Assembly: GCF_000026945.1 (NCBI RefSeq)
Contig: NC_012866.1
Span: 248,001-312,000 of the forward strand
Direction: 5' to 3'
DNA from: Candida dubliniensis CD36
Lineage: Eukaryota > Ascomycota > Pichiomycetes > Serinales > Debaryomycetaceae
DNA: 64,000 nucleotides
The notes under the pieces are model-generated. The model ran no database searches. It was not told the DNA's origin and worked only from the letters and a program-made list of their open reading frames with translations. This document shows, piece by piece, positions 37,042 to 48,299 of the stretch. Position 1 is the first letter of the stretch. Every line of letters starts with the position of its first letter. Made by a program: the position numbers and the translations under genes.

Positions 37042-38166
37042 ATGTCTAGTCAATATTTATTAGATGAAAAACTGTTACTGATATATTATCAACCCAAACC
37101 CAAACCCAATCAATATATATATATCATTGATAAATATTTTTGTCAATTGATTCATAATCCAATTATATCATCAATAATATTAATATTATCATATGTCTAT
37201 TATTATTATTATAGTAACATACTACTCAAAAATGATAATGATAATGATAATGATAATGACTATTCCTATTTACCACAATATCTATTTATTAATGATTTAA
37301 TATCAAATATTATCAATATAATTTGTATATTAAGATTTCAATTTCGTTTAAGATTTAATCATATTATTGGAGAATTAATATTTTTCATGGTTCAATTATG
37401 GATTAGTTATCAATTAATAATTAATCAATTATTAATAATACATTTTAATGAATCAACAACAACCAGAACAGCAACAACAACATCAATAATAACAAATATT
37501 TCTGTAATAATTATACAATGGATAATATATTTACAAATGATATTACCAATATTAATTATTGTTTTCACTTTTATTGATAATTATAGAAATAGAAATAAGA
37601 CCACCACTACCACCACCACAACTACTACTAATAATGATGGTGATAATAATAGATTATATTCAATTATATTTGAAGGTAATAATCATTATCTTCCAGTATT
37701 TTTAACTTATTCATTTTTCTTAATTAATATTAATTTAATCACAATTAATATAAATACAAGTGATGATTATTGGATAAATTTATTAAATGGATTACAATTA
37801 CAATTACAATTACAATTACAATTACAATATCAACAATTAATTAAATTTATTTATCAATTAAATTGTTTTTCATATAAATTTTATTTAATTTATCAATTTA
37901 TTTTATATGAATTATCAATTTATCAAATTGGTTTTAAAAACGAAAAAAAATTTTTTAATTATAAAGAATTTTACCCAAAGCAATCAATTTATCAAATTTT
38001 TAATAATACTAATAATAATAGTGATAGTATTATAACAATGAAAAAGATATCAAATTTTTCAAAATTTTGGAAATTTTGGAAATCTGATCAATTTAAAAAT
38101 TATTTAATGATATTTGTATGTTTAATCATTATAATAATTGATATCATATCATATAATATCATATAA
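37042..38166 (+). CDS. Unknown multi-pass membrane protein
   Basis: 374-residue ORF, not recognised. Hydrophobic segments sit near 38-58, 85-100, 108-135, 150-180, 218-240, 268-292 and 353-374, so about six to seven membrane spans are plausible. Low-complexity inserts lie between them: ND repeats (63-72), a Thr run (187-196) and an LQ repeat (about 252-263, encoded by an ACAATT array). The stop codon lies inside an ATCATATAAT repeat, so the C-terminal residues are repeat-encoded. Length and the alternation of hydrophobic segments and polar loops support a gene. Composition is very AT-driven (Ile, Asn, Tyr), so some doubt remains. Confidence 0.5.
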   Translation: MSSQYLLDEKLLLIYYQPKPKPNQYIYIIDKYFCQLIHNPIISSIILILSYVYYYYYSNILLKNDNDNDNDNDYSYLPQYLFINDLISNIINIICILRFQFRLRFNHIIGELIFFMVQLWISYQLIINQLLIIHFNESTTTRTATTTSIITNISVIIIQWIIYLQMILPILIIVFTFIDNYRNRNKTTTTTTTTTTNNDGDNNRLYSIIFEGNNHYLPVFLTYSFFLININLITININTSDDYWINLLNGLQLQLQLQLQLQYQQLIKFIYQLNCFSYKFYLIYQFILYELSIYQIGFKNEKKFFNYKEFYPKQSIYQIFNNTNNNSDSIITMKKISNFSKFWKFWKSDQFKNYLMIFVCLIIIIIDIISYNII

Positions 38167-38186
38167 TATCATATAATATCATATAA
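38147..38186 (+). repeat. ATCATATAAT decanucleotide array
   Basis: Four near-perfect 10-bp units spanning the stop codon of the upstream membrane-protein ORF. Confidence 0.7.
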
Positions 38187-38430
38187 ATTGATTGTGTTGT
38201 TGTTTTTTGTTTTTTGTTTTTTTAGGTATAGAGGTATAGAGGTATAATATATATATATATATATTCAATCCCAAAAAATTATTCTCCTGAAGTAATTTTG
38301 ACAGTGATTTTCAAATTTGTTAACAGAAGTATGGAGGGGGGCGAGGTAGGGGAAGGGATAAGGAGGTTTTAATAATCAATATTAATAAAGGATTTGTTAT
38401 AAGTTGCCAAATATATCTATCAAACAATTT

Positions 38431-38465
38431 AAACTTTAAACTTTAAACTTTAAACTTTAAACTTT
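38431..38465 (+). repeat. AAACTTT heptamer array
   Basis: Five perfect tandem copies of AAACTTT. Confidence 0.85.
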
Positions 38466-38760
38466 TACAAGGCCCAGGGGGCCAAGGCCAAGACCAAAGG
38501 GCCAAAGGGCCATAACGTTTTAAAACCGTTGCCAAGAAAATTCTTTTTTTTTTTTTTCTTTTATAATATACTAATAATAATAATAATAATAATTTGCAAC
38601 TACTAACCAACAATCAATTATATTTGTTATTAAATTATTCAATAGAATTATAAAGATCAATATTGTTGAAATTATTAAGTGTGATGGGAGAGAAAGACTA
38701 TTACAAATTAAACCTAAACCCACCTAATTTTTTTTTTTTTTTTCATTATTAATAATATAT

Positions 38761-38800
38761 AGATAAATAGATAAATAGATAAATAGATAAATAGATAAAT
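38761..38800 (+). repeat. AGATAAAT octamer array
   Basis: Five tandem 8-bp units. Confidence 0.85.
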
Positions 38801-40046
38801 TAGTATATTAATATTAACTTTGCTATTGCCTTCCAAGTCTCTATGGTTGAAGAAGTTCGACATATTGATATAGTATTAATATTATTACTGAAAATAGTTA
38901 TAATAAAAGAAAAGCCTTTAAAAAAACCAAGTGATGGGTTTAAACATAATAAATAATTAGGAGCTATCTTTATTGTGAGGTATTTAATTTTAAATATTTG
39001 AACTCAGCCTTGTTGGGCGGTGGGTAGTGTATTGCTCTCTAGTTTTAACAAACTATAGACTGATTATGATTCTGTATATGGTAAGAAACTTGTAACCCAT
39101 ATTTTCAAAGCCTATTTTTATCATAACCATGCATTAAAACAGAAAACTATTTACTAGTCATCCCCATCTTACAGTAGTTGTTATTATTGAGTTAATGAAT
39201 AAGTAAATGATAAGTATTTGGAATGGGTGAGGGAAGGAAAGGGAAGGGGGAAAGGCTTTAAAACATAAAACATAAAACAAAAAAAAGTAGTACAAACATT
39301 ATACCATGATGACATGTTTCTCTACAGTAAGAATAATAATTGAGTCGATTGAACGAACAGTAACGAGAGACTAAAATAAAGCAAAACAAAGTGGGGAGGC
39401 ACAGTTGAAATTATTAATATTAATTGGGGAATAGAAAGGAATAGAAGAACATAAATTTATAATAATAATAATAATAAGCTGTTGTAACAAAAATTAATAC
39501 ACGAGAGTAAAATTTTAATCAATTTGAAACAATGTAAATCCCAATTTTTAATCGATTAAGCGTATACCCTTCCCCCTTATCAGTATCATTGATTTTGATT
39601 GTGATTGTGATTGGTTAGTTAGTAGTAGTAGAATAAACCTTCCCTCCACACATATTAAACATATTAAACAAATTAGATAAAATTAACCTGTATGACAGTA
39701 TCTATTAATATAATGTAGAGAGCATGTTATTGACCAAAGGGTGGAAGGGGAAATAAGTTAAGTTATTTCTCGGAAATATGAATATTGATGGAAAAAATTG
39801 CTCCAAAAAGAAAAAAAAGCAAAAAAAAAAAAAAAACGAGGCTGATGATGATGATGAATGATACTCTTACTTCTTCTTCTTCTTCTACTACTACTACTAT
39901 CGTATTTTTAGTTTTTGTTTGTTAAATTTTCTTGGCAATTTCGTAATAAAGATTCAATTATCCGAAGAGTACCTTCCTTTCATTTTCATTTTCCAATGAT
40001 TTGCCTTTTTTTAGTTTGAACTCTTGTGACTTGTTCAATATAGAAT

Positions 40047-40080
40047 ACACACACACATACACACACACACACACACACAC
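40047..40080 (+). repeat. CA dinucleotide microsatellite
   Basis: About 17 AC units with one AT interruption. Confidence 0.85.
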
Positions 40081-40630
40081 TAATTTGATAAATAATATTG
40101 TTTGATTTTGGATATTTGAAGGTAAAGTTTATTCCCCTCCTCCCCTCTCCCCCTTTCTCTCACTCCCATCAAGAATTAATGAATAGGAAACAATAATAAT
40201 TTTACATGAGTAGAATTATGTCAGGAAACTACAAGCGGCGAGGGCAGCGAGAGTGGCGGCGGGGGCTCCCTCTTTTTTTTTTTTTTTTTTTTTTCTGAAA
40301 GTTATTTTTAGCCCTCCCCCCATTGGTTGGTATTATTATTATTATTATTGTTGGTGATCGCGTGAGAACTAAGCCCATTTGATTAAGTGGTTTTGTATCG
40401 TTATATTGCGGTATTAAAACTTAGCATTTGTCAAGCATTACAAATATTAATTGAACGTAGATTATTAAAATTAAATTCAATAAAGAGAATGATTTAAACA
40501 ATACATTGTAGATATAGAATAGGATTGGTAGATTAATAAAAAATTGATAAACCAATTTGTGGAAAATTAATTATTCTTTCATCTGTTTGTTTCGAGGGGG
40601 GGGAGGGAAGGAGGTGGTGGAGAGAGACAG

Positions 40631-40672
40631 TTGAGTTGAGTTGAGATGAGATGAGATGAGATGAGATGAGAT
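40631..40672 (+). repeat. GAGTT/GAGAT pentamer array
   Basis: Three TTGAG units continue into about six ATGAG units, a compound pentanucleotide repeat. Confidence 0.8.
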
Positions 40673-40873
40673 GAAACAATAACATCGATGGTGTGGAATG
40701 TACATCTTTAATATTTGTGTAATAATTAAAATTAATGATGGTATACCACCGCATTCTAATGGAAATATGTAATTGCATAATCTACATTAGTAAATTAAAT
40801 TTAGTTATGACAAAGGTTATAATATCTTTTATTGATGGTGTGTAGTATGTGTAGTGTGTAGTGTGTAGTTTGT

Positions 40874-40893
40874 GGGGGGGGCGGGGCGTCGGG
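40874..40893 (+). repeat. G-run block near an E-box
   Basis: G-runs of 8, 4 and 3 with loops of 1 and 4 nt; the run of 8 can supply two quadruplex strands. CACGTG follows at 40903-40908. Confidence 0.5.
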
Positions 40894-41126
40894 ATAAGAA
40901 CCCACGTGCAGATCAAAAATATTTTATTATTTAGTATTATTTATTTACTCTTAACAATGGGCGTAACCTTTCTTATTCAATCAATTAGAACAAGAACAAG
41001 AAGTAGTAGAAGTTGAAGAAGTAGTAGAAAATGATGATGATGATGATGAGCTCTTTCTTATTTCCACAATTCAAAGCCATATTAAAATAATCTTTACTAT
41101 TATTATTATTTAAACTGTTTGAATTT

Positions 41127-41135
41127 CCTTTCTTC

Positions 41136-41166
<31 letters not shown>

Positions 41167-41175
41167 TTCTTTCTT
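41127..41175 (+). repeat. TTTC tetramer microsatellite
   Basis: About ten CTTT-type units, a pure pyrimidine tract. Confidence 0.8.
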
Positions 41176-41450
41176 TTTATTTTTATTTTTATTTTATATA
41201 GTACCATTATATATCAATTTTCATTTTCTTTATTATTTCATAATATCTACTACCATTACTATTACTTATACTACTACTTATTAGCAATTATTGCAATTAA
41301 AATAGAATAATCATAACAATTAGAATTTACCCAATATATATATCCTTTTTTTAATAAGCTACACCACCCTAGACACCACACACCACCACAACACAACTAG
41401 CATAAAACCACACAAGCAACTAAATTATACTAAACCATATTAAACTGATT

Positions 41451-41852
41451 ATGATTATGGATTCAAAATTGGCATTTATATTATTTTTAATTAAATTATT
41501 TATCCTTATAGAAATGATAATTCAAGAATTTCTCACCACCACCACCACCACCAACAACAACAACAATAGTCATGAAGAGGAAGATCAAGAAGAATTTGAT
41601 GAGAAATTTAATAACAATTATCATGAAGAAGAAGAAGAAGAAGAACAAGTTGATGATGATGATGATGGTAATATAATATATGATGAAGAAAAATCATTTA
41701 TATATAATACCATTACTAAACAATATGAATCAAGACCAATAACACCCAAGAAGAAGAATGAGAGTAGGATAACTTTACAAGAATTTATTTTTTTCATAAT
41801 TTGTTTTATAATGATTATATTTGATTGGATTGTTATTTATACTAATGCATAA
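41451..41852 (+). CDS. Small acidic protein with two membrane segments
   Basis: 133-residue ORF, not recognised. An N-terminal hydrophobic segment (about 8-28, LAFILFLIKLFILIEMII) and a C-terminal one (about 112-131, FIFFIICFIMIIFDWIVIY) flank a Thr/Asn run and a strongly acidic Glu/Asp linker. A basic SRPITPKKKNESR stretch precedes the second span. The symmetric layout, ATG start and ordered charged/hydrophobic pattern suggest a real membrane hairpin protein, but the microsatellite-derived core means it could be fortuitous. Confidence 0.4.
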   Translation: MIMDSKLAFILFLIKLFILIEMIIQEFLTTTTTTNNNNNSHEEEDQEEFDEKFNNNYHEEEEEEEQVDDDDDGNIIYDEEKSFIYNTITKQYESRPITPKKKNESRITLQEFIFFIICFIMIIFDWIVIYTNA

Positions 41853-42136
41853 AAAACAAAAACAAAAAAAGAAAAAGAAAGTCAATCCAAGATTAATAGA
41901 TAATATATATGATGTGAAGTATTCAATAAGAGTTTAAATGGTTTGGTATCTGGATATATGTTTTCCTCCTTCACCACCACCACCACCACCACCACCAACC
42001 CTTTTTTTTTGTATACGAATTTTTCAGTTCTTTATTCTTATACTATTTGGTATTCTATTATTATTATTATCACCACCACCACCTAATATATATAGAGTAT
42101 AATTTATATTATATTATAGAATAGTAATAATAACAT

Positions 42137-43574
42137 TTAATAATGAGCAAATTGTTGATTTAATTTATTTAATTTTTTATTAATAGATTTACTTGAATAT
42201 TTTTTAGTTTTCCCATTAATTTTTAATCTTTTAGGAATTGGTAAAATTTTCTTTAATTGTGATATTGTCATTTGTTCAATTTCTTCTTCTACTACTCCTC
42301 CTCCTTTTATTATAATCATTGAAGAATTCTTAATTTGATTATTATTATTATCATTACTATTATTATTATTATTAGATGGAATTTCAAAGGGTTCAATTGA
42401 TTGAGTTGATGGTATTACTATCATTTCATCTTGATCTTGATGATCTGAGGAAAAATCATGAGTATTGGTATTATCATTGTTATCATTATTATTATCATTA
42501 TTATTATTATTATTATTATTCATATTCATATGATTAGAATTGAATAATTCTGGATCAATATATGAAATTTCTTCATCTTGTTGTTGTTGTTGCATCTCAT
42601 TGATTTCCATTTCTATTTCTTCTTCTTCTTCTTCCTTTTCTTCTTCTTCCTTTTCTTCTTTTTCTATATCAATTTCCATTGATAATTCATCTTTTTTATC
42701 ATTTTCTTTATCTTTATAATGATGATGATGATGATGACTATTTTCATATATCCAATAATTAGCAATTATTTCATCTTGTTCTATAAATTTTTTATTATTA
42801 TTATTATTATTATTAATAAAATTTTTTTTATCTTTCATTAACATTTCAACTAATCCTCGTTCATACATTTTAGAATTAATATAATCAAATTCATTTAAAT
42901 TTTTTGTTTCTAAAATATTTAAATATTCATCAAGATAATTTGAATCTGAATTTGAATTTGAATTTGAATCTGAATCTGAATCATCATTGTCATTGTTATT
43001 GTTATTGTTACTAAAATTAATTTGTTCTTCTCCTCTTTCTTCTTCTTCTTCTTCTTCTTGTTCCTTTTGGTTATGGTTATGGTTATGGTTATCTTTCAAT
43101 GATGATAAGTTAACATTTTGTTGTCTTTGAATTATGTCATCAATGGTGATTTCCTTTTTCATTTTCAGTGGGGTTGAAATTGGATCTAGTATAATATTAA
43201 GATCATTAGTTATTTGATGTTCTTTATGTTTATGGTTATGGTTATGGTTATGGTTATCAGAATATATTATTGGATTATCAAATGGTGATATATAATCACT
43301 AACATCTTCAATTTCATCATCCCCTTTTTCTAATTCTTCCAATTCTTCTAGTTCTATTTCATTTTCTTTTTCATTTTCATTTTCATTTTTATCATTTTTA
43401 TCATTATCATTTCGATTAATTAATGTATCACGTTTAATAATTTTAAAAAAATTTAATGTTTGTTGAGGATTATAATTCAATTGTTCAATAGATTTCCAAA
43501 TATCCAGTTGTTTAACAATTAGAATTCTATCATTATCATTAACATTATCATTATGATGATGGTTTTCTTTATTA

Positions 43575-43619
<45 letters not shown>

Positions 43620-43779
43620 ATAAATAATATTAAATTAATTAAAATTTTTTTAATTATTAATAACAGTAATTTTTCAAATAAAATTAATCCTTCAATTGAT
43701 ATTTGACATTGGAAAATTTCTTGTAATTTAATCATATCAATAATAGAATTTTTATTCATTGAAATTATATTTTTAGGAA

Positions 43780-43816
<37 letters not shown>

Positions 43817-44770
43817 TGTTTCTGTTTCTGTTTCTGTTTCTGTTTCTGTTTCTGTTTCTAATTCCAGTTGTAAATTTTCATGTTGTAAATTTTCATTTTC
43901 TATTTGATTAATATTTCTCATTAATGATTTATATTGTTTAAAAATTTTATTTTTATTAACAAAAGTTAATAATTTATTATTTTCTCTTTTAGTTATTAAA
44001 TCACTTTGTAATTGTTCAAAATTTTGAAAATAATTTGATATTTCATAAGCTATTGGTATATCTTGATAATTCAATAATAAAGATATTTCTTCTTTTTCTT
44101 CTTTTTCTTCTTCATCTCTTTTAACTTTACCTTTCTTATTCATTTTATGTTTCTTTCGATATCGAATTTTTTGTTTTCGCTTTTGTTGTTGTTGTTGAAT
44201 TTTTTTATAATTTTTTTCTAATAATTCATAATAAGTTATAATTTGTATCATAGATTTTTTAGGTAAATAATTTAACCAATCTTGTTGATTATTTAATATA
44301 GATTTAATATTATTATATTTATTTAATAAATTGAAAAAAATCTCTTTTTCTTGCCATGTCCATAAAGTCCCACCTCCATTATCAATATCTTCCAAATATT
44401 CTAATTGTAATTCTTGTTCAATTTGAATTTGAATTTGAATATTCTTTTTAGATTGTCCTGATTTATTATTATAATATTTCTTTCGTTTAAATTTAGGTAA
44501 ATTATAAATTTCTTTATTTGATGTTATTATCAGTGATGTTAAATCAGAAAATTTAGGACATTTAGTGAAAAATTCATTAACAAATTGATTATAAAATTCT
44601 AAATATTTCCAATTTCCTAAAAATTTACGACTTGGTTTAAATCGAAATTTATTATCATTTTTGGTATTGATTACATTTTCATTGACCATCACCTTCTCTA
44701 TTAAATTATCATTTGTTGTTGTTGATGTTGATGTTGATGTTGTTATTGATTTATCTTGATTTGTTATCAT
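42137..44770 (-). CDS. SANT-domain protein resembling Rrn5 (RNA polymerase I UAF)
   Basis: 877 residues. A SANT/Myb-like domain is visible at about 135-186 (LWTWQEKEIFFNLLNKYN, then LPKKSMIQIITYYELLEKNYKK), as in Rrn5, a subunit of the upstream activating factor that recruits RNA polymerase I to rDNA. Two further conserved-looking blocks are GNWKYLEFYNQFVNEFF (52-68) and IPIAYEISNYFQNFEQLQSDL after the SANT domain. The C-terminal half is simple sequence: Ser, TE, Asn, Glu, NH and Gln runs. S. cerevisiae Rrn5 is only 363 residues, so the extra length is repeat expansion. The identity rests on domain pattern only. Confidence 0.5.
43576..43619 (-). repeat. Poly-Ser coding microsatellite
   Basis: About 15 ATC/GAT units encoding a serine run inside the SANT-domain protein. 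Confidence 0.85.
43816..43858 (-). repeat. TE-encoding hexamer repeat
   Basis: Seven TTTCTG-type units encode alternating Thr-Glu in the SANT-domain protein. Confidence 0.8.
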
Positions 44771-44846
44771 TTTTGTTTGGGATCATATACTTCTATATAT
44801 AGATATATTCATTATTATTCATAGGAATACGATGATGATGGTGATT

Positions 44847-44926
44847 GTTTATGTTTATGTTTATGTTTATGTTTATGCTTATGTTTATGTTTATGTTTTG
44901 TGATGATGATGATGATGATGATGATG
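44847..44926 (+). repeat. GTTTAT hexamer array followed by a GAT run
   Basis: About eight GTTTAT units (one with a C) at 44847-44898, then about eight GAT units at 44902-44926. They lie just upstream of the SANT-domain gene's ATG, probably in its leader. Confidence 0.8.
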
Positions 44927-45756
44927 AGTATTTTTGAATCAGATTATTTTTTTTTTTTTCAGGCTTGATACACACACACACACTCACACATACACTAATG
45001 AATCATTTCGCACACATTTAACATTAGTGATTTTTTAAATGTCAAATCTCTAAACACTTTGTAATTGTATTGGTGGTGGTGGTGGTAGTAGTTGTGGTGG
45101 TAGTTGTTGTTGTAAATCCTTGTATATGGGAAAGAATTTATTATCTGTCATTGTAGAAATTACTTACCTGAAAACTTAAACTTCTTGGAGACTTTATTAG
45201 GACTTGAAATTTTTATATTGATATTTGTCATTAATGGTGTTGGTAATGGTATTGGTAATGGTAAACGTAAAAACTAACTTTATAGGCAATCTAGCATTAT
45301 TTTCATTATTAACATAGAATAATATTAGAATAATATTAGATTAATTACAAATATTAATCATTATAATAGAATGTAACAAATCATCATAAGAATAGTCAAA
45401 AAATAGTTTAGTAGTATTAATTGTAATTGTAATTGTAATTGTAATTTATGGATTCAATTTTAATATTATTAATCCTTCTCCCTATTAATTTTTTTATTGT
45501 TTTTATTTTCATTTTTTATTTTTTGTTTTTGGTAACAATGATAAAATGGATAAACATTTTCAATATAATATTATCAACTAAATATCAATAATGGTAAAAA
45601 AAAAATGGAATAAATAGGAGGAGGAGAATAAGAATAATAAGAATAATAACTAGTTCAATATCATAAATCAAATTAAAGAAATGGATCATAATGTATACAT
45701 TCAGGAATATCAGAGAATAGAATTTTGCTTTGAATTTGCATTGATTTTCCATTCTT

Positions 45757-45863
45757 AATTCAATTCAATTCAATTCAATTCAATTCAATTTAATTCAATT
45801 TAATTCAATTTAATTCAAAATTCAATTTAATTCAATTTAATTCAATTTAATTTAATTTAATTT
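45757..45863 (+). repeat. AATTC/AATTT pentamer field
   Basis: About 20 degenerate AATTC and TTAATTCAA units over 107 bp. Confidence 0.85.
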
Positions 45864-46020
45864 GTTTCATTTCATTGATAATACAAAATACATACTTTCT
45901 TTATAACATATAATATACACATTCAATTGTGATTAGTGGAAAAAACAAAAAAACAAAAAAACCAAAAAAACAAAAAAATATTTGAAAATTCGTAATAAAC
46001 ATTAAAATATAAATTGGACC

Positions 46021-46056
46021 CTCTCCAGCTTACTCTCCAGCTTACTCTCCAGCTTA
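46021..46056 (+). repeat. 12-bp triplicate CTCTCCAGCTTA
   Basis: Three exact tandem copies of a non-simple 12-mer, 76 bp past the NBP2 stop. Confidence 0.9.
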
Positions 46057-46131
46057 TTCTCCTCTAATAATTCAATTCAGGACTAAAGAAAAAATAATAA
46101 AAAAAAAATACAATCAAACTTTCATTAAATA

Positions 46132-47121
46132 TCATATTTCAACATCATTTAATTTCTTTTCAATTGTGGTGGTGGTGTTGGTGGTTTCATTGTCTTTTTT
46201 AGTAACTGATGGTTCATATTTAATTGTATCTTTAATATCTGTATCTGTTTCTGTCTCTGTCTTTGTCTTTGTCTTTGTTTCTAGTTCTTCATTTCTTCCT
46301 TCATGTTGTGGTTGGTTATGTATTTCTTCCTTTTCTTTTTCCTCTTCCTTTTCTTCTTCTTCTTCCTCTTGTTCATCATAATCAGTATCTACCCATTCAC
46401 TATCTTCTTCTTCTTCTTCCATACCATCTATATGATGATTAAATATTTCTGGTAAAAAAGGTTTTGGAATATCTTCAATTCCATTTTCAATTCTATTTTC
46501 AATTCCATTTTCATTTCTATTTCCATATGAATAATCATATTCTTCATTAATATTTTTATCTAAATTTTGTATAATTTCAACATATTCTTCAGGAACTAAA
46601 CCATTTTCTCCCAGTATAGGATCTTCAGCAACTAACCAACCTTGACCATGACGATAACTAATCCAAATGATTTGTCCTTCAATTAAAGATATTTCATTAT
46701 CATTTTCTGCAGAAAAATCAAATATTGCTCTTGCTTTACAATTTATTTCATCTTGATCATAATCATTATCTATAAAGTCATCATTATCATTGTTATTGTC
46801 ATTGTTATTGTCATTGTCATCATGGTTCAGGTGGTTAAGGTGGTTAAAGTTGTTATGATGATTATAATCATTGGGTAGTATATAATTATTATTGGGTAGA
46901 TGATTTCCATATCCATGTTTATTTGATATGAATGTAGTTGTTGGAGAAGTTGATGAGGAGGAGGATGATGATGATGATGATGTAGGAGATGAAGATAATG
47001 AATCATTATATTTAGATTTAGATTTAGATTTTAATGGATAATTACCAATATGAAATGGATGAGTTTCAGGATATCCAAAATCTTTTATCTTTGTATTTGG
47101 TGGGAAATTACTACTTGTCAT
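46132..47121 (-). CDS. NBP2: SH3-domain adaptor Nbp2
   Basis: Adaptor that brings the PP2C phosphatase Ptc1 to MAP kinase modules (cell wall and osmotic stress). The SH3 domain (about 127-184) reads ARAIFDFSAENDNEISL, GQIIWISYRHGQGWLVAED and GENGLVPEEYVEII. The GQGWLVAE and GLVPEEYVE pieces match Nbp2/Skb5. The N terminus has PETHPFHIGNYPL then Ser- and Asn/Asp-rich runs; the C terminus is Glu-rich. First ATG is 47121 (329 residues); upstream frame opens from TTG. S. cerevisiae Nbp2 is 236 residues, so repeats lengthen it. Confidence 0.87.
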   Translation of the reverse strand: MTSSNFPPNTKIKDFGYPETHPFHIGNYPLKSKSKSKYNDSLSSSPTSSSSSSSSSSTSPTTTFISNKHGYGNHLPNNNYILPNDYNHHNNFNHLNHLNHDDNDNNNDNNNDNDDFIDNDYDQDEINCKARAIFDFSAENDNEISLIEGQIIWISYRHGQGWLVAEDPILGENGLVPEEYVEIIQNLDKNINEEYDYSYGNRNENGIENRIENGIEDIPKPFLPEIFNHHIDGMEEEEEDSEWVDTDYDEQEEEEEEKEEEKEKEEIHNQPQHEGRNEELETKTKTKTETETDTDIKDTIKYEPSVTKKDNETTNTTTTIEKKLNDVEI

Positions 47122-47602
47122 TAAAAAACAAAAAAACAAAAAAAAACAAAAAAAAACAAAAAATGATAAATGATAAATGATAAATGAAATTAATATTTAC
47201 AATAATACTATCCTTTAAAAATGGAACAAAAAAAAAAAAAAAAATGAAACAAAAACAAAATGGAATAAATGCAAATGACAAACTACTAGGGACTAGACTA
47301 GACTGGACTGGATTAATGAAGAAATGATGCAAAAAAATATATATATATATATATATATATATAAAGATCTTATTAAAAATGGGAAAATCTTATGGAGGAT
47401 CAAAAAAAAAAAAAAATGAAATGTAAATATATGTGATGGTGGGGGAAGATAAAAAAACTGTATAAGAATGTAACTAATATATCAAAATGATGATAATAAT
47501 AGGAAGATTGAAGGAAGATGGATATATATTGTATATATGTTTTCAGTTGATTTATCAACACAAGTAACAAATGAATGAATTAATGAATGAATGAATGAAT
47601 GG

Positions 47603-47640
<38 letters not shown>

Positions 47641-48299
47641 TGATTAGGAATAATATAAAACCAAAATTAATGAGTAAATATGTGTGATATGTATAAGTAT
47701 GTAAAGAATATGAGTTAAACTATCAATATGAATAGAAATTGTTGGTTGGTTGATAGGTTGATAGGTTGGTTGGTTGATTGAAGTGAAGTGAAGTGATATT
47801 TTAAAAAGGATGATTTTTTTTTTTGCTTTTGCTTTTTGTTTTTTTTTTTTTTGTTAAAAGAAATTTGTTTGTGATTTGTTTTAATTGCAAATGTGTTAGT
47901 TTTATTTTGTTTTGTTTTTAGTATATTTTTAGGGCAACAACAATCAACAATATATAATATATAATAATATGATTAATAAATAGACGAGGTGGAAGGAAGG
48001 AAAAAGATATTAATATTAAATAAAAATTAAATCATATAAGAAGAAGAAGAAGATGTATTCTGGTTGTATTGTGCTTAATAAGAAGTAGTAAGTAGTAGTA
48101 AGTAGTAAGTAGATTTCTTCACCAACTTCACACGACTAATTACTATTACTCTTAGTAAGTGTGTGTGTGTCTGAATCAAAAACTCTACACCACAAGAAGA
48201 AGAATCGAAGAAGAAGAAAAATTTTTATAATTGTCTTTCAACCAACCAACCCACACCACCATCCTAATCAATAGATTGTGAAATTTCTTTTTTTAAGTC
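47122..48299. other. NBP2-GIR2 divergent intergenic region
   Basis: 1.18 kb shared upstream region. It has TA runs (47338-47363 and 47603-47624, the latter passing into a GT run to 47641), TTGG/GATAGG repeats (about 47738-47780), T-runs and AAGTAGT repeats (about 48080-48112). No gene seen. Confidence 0.5.

Larger units (their letters stand above)
38167..41450. other. 3.3 kb ORF-poor, repeat-rich region
   Basis: No supported gene. Contents include GGTATAGA repeats (about 38225-38247), an AAACTTT array, a GGCC-rich block (38471-38512), an AGATAAAT array, a CA run, a GC-rich patch (40224-40270) followed by about 20 T, GAGTT/GAGAT arrays, a G-run block with CACGTG (40874-40908) and a TTTC array at the right end. 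The right side is the upstream region of the next ORF. Confidence 0.55.
44771..46131. other. Repeat-rich gap between the SANT-domain gene and NBP2
   Basis: 1.36 kb, no gene supported. Contains GTTTAT hexamers, a GAT run, GGT runs (about 45071-45115), ATTGTA hexamers (about 45420-45445), an AATTC pentamer field, CAAAAAAA repeats (about 45943-45980) and a 12-bp triplicate near the right end. Confidence 0.55.

Noticed and set aside
38601..38607. TACTAAC suggesting a spliced gene in the 3.3 kb gap
   Set aside because: No donor site and no coding exons on either side.
45164..45171. Minus-strand GTAAGTA donor upstream of the SANT-domain gene
   Set aside because: No good branch point or acceptor before the ATG; probably chance.
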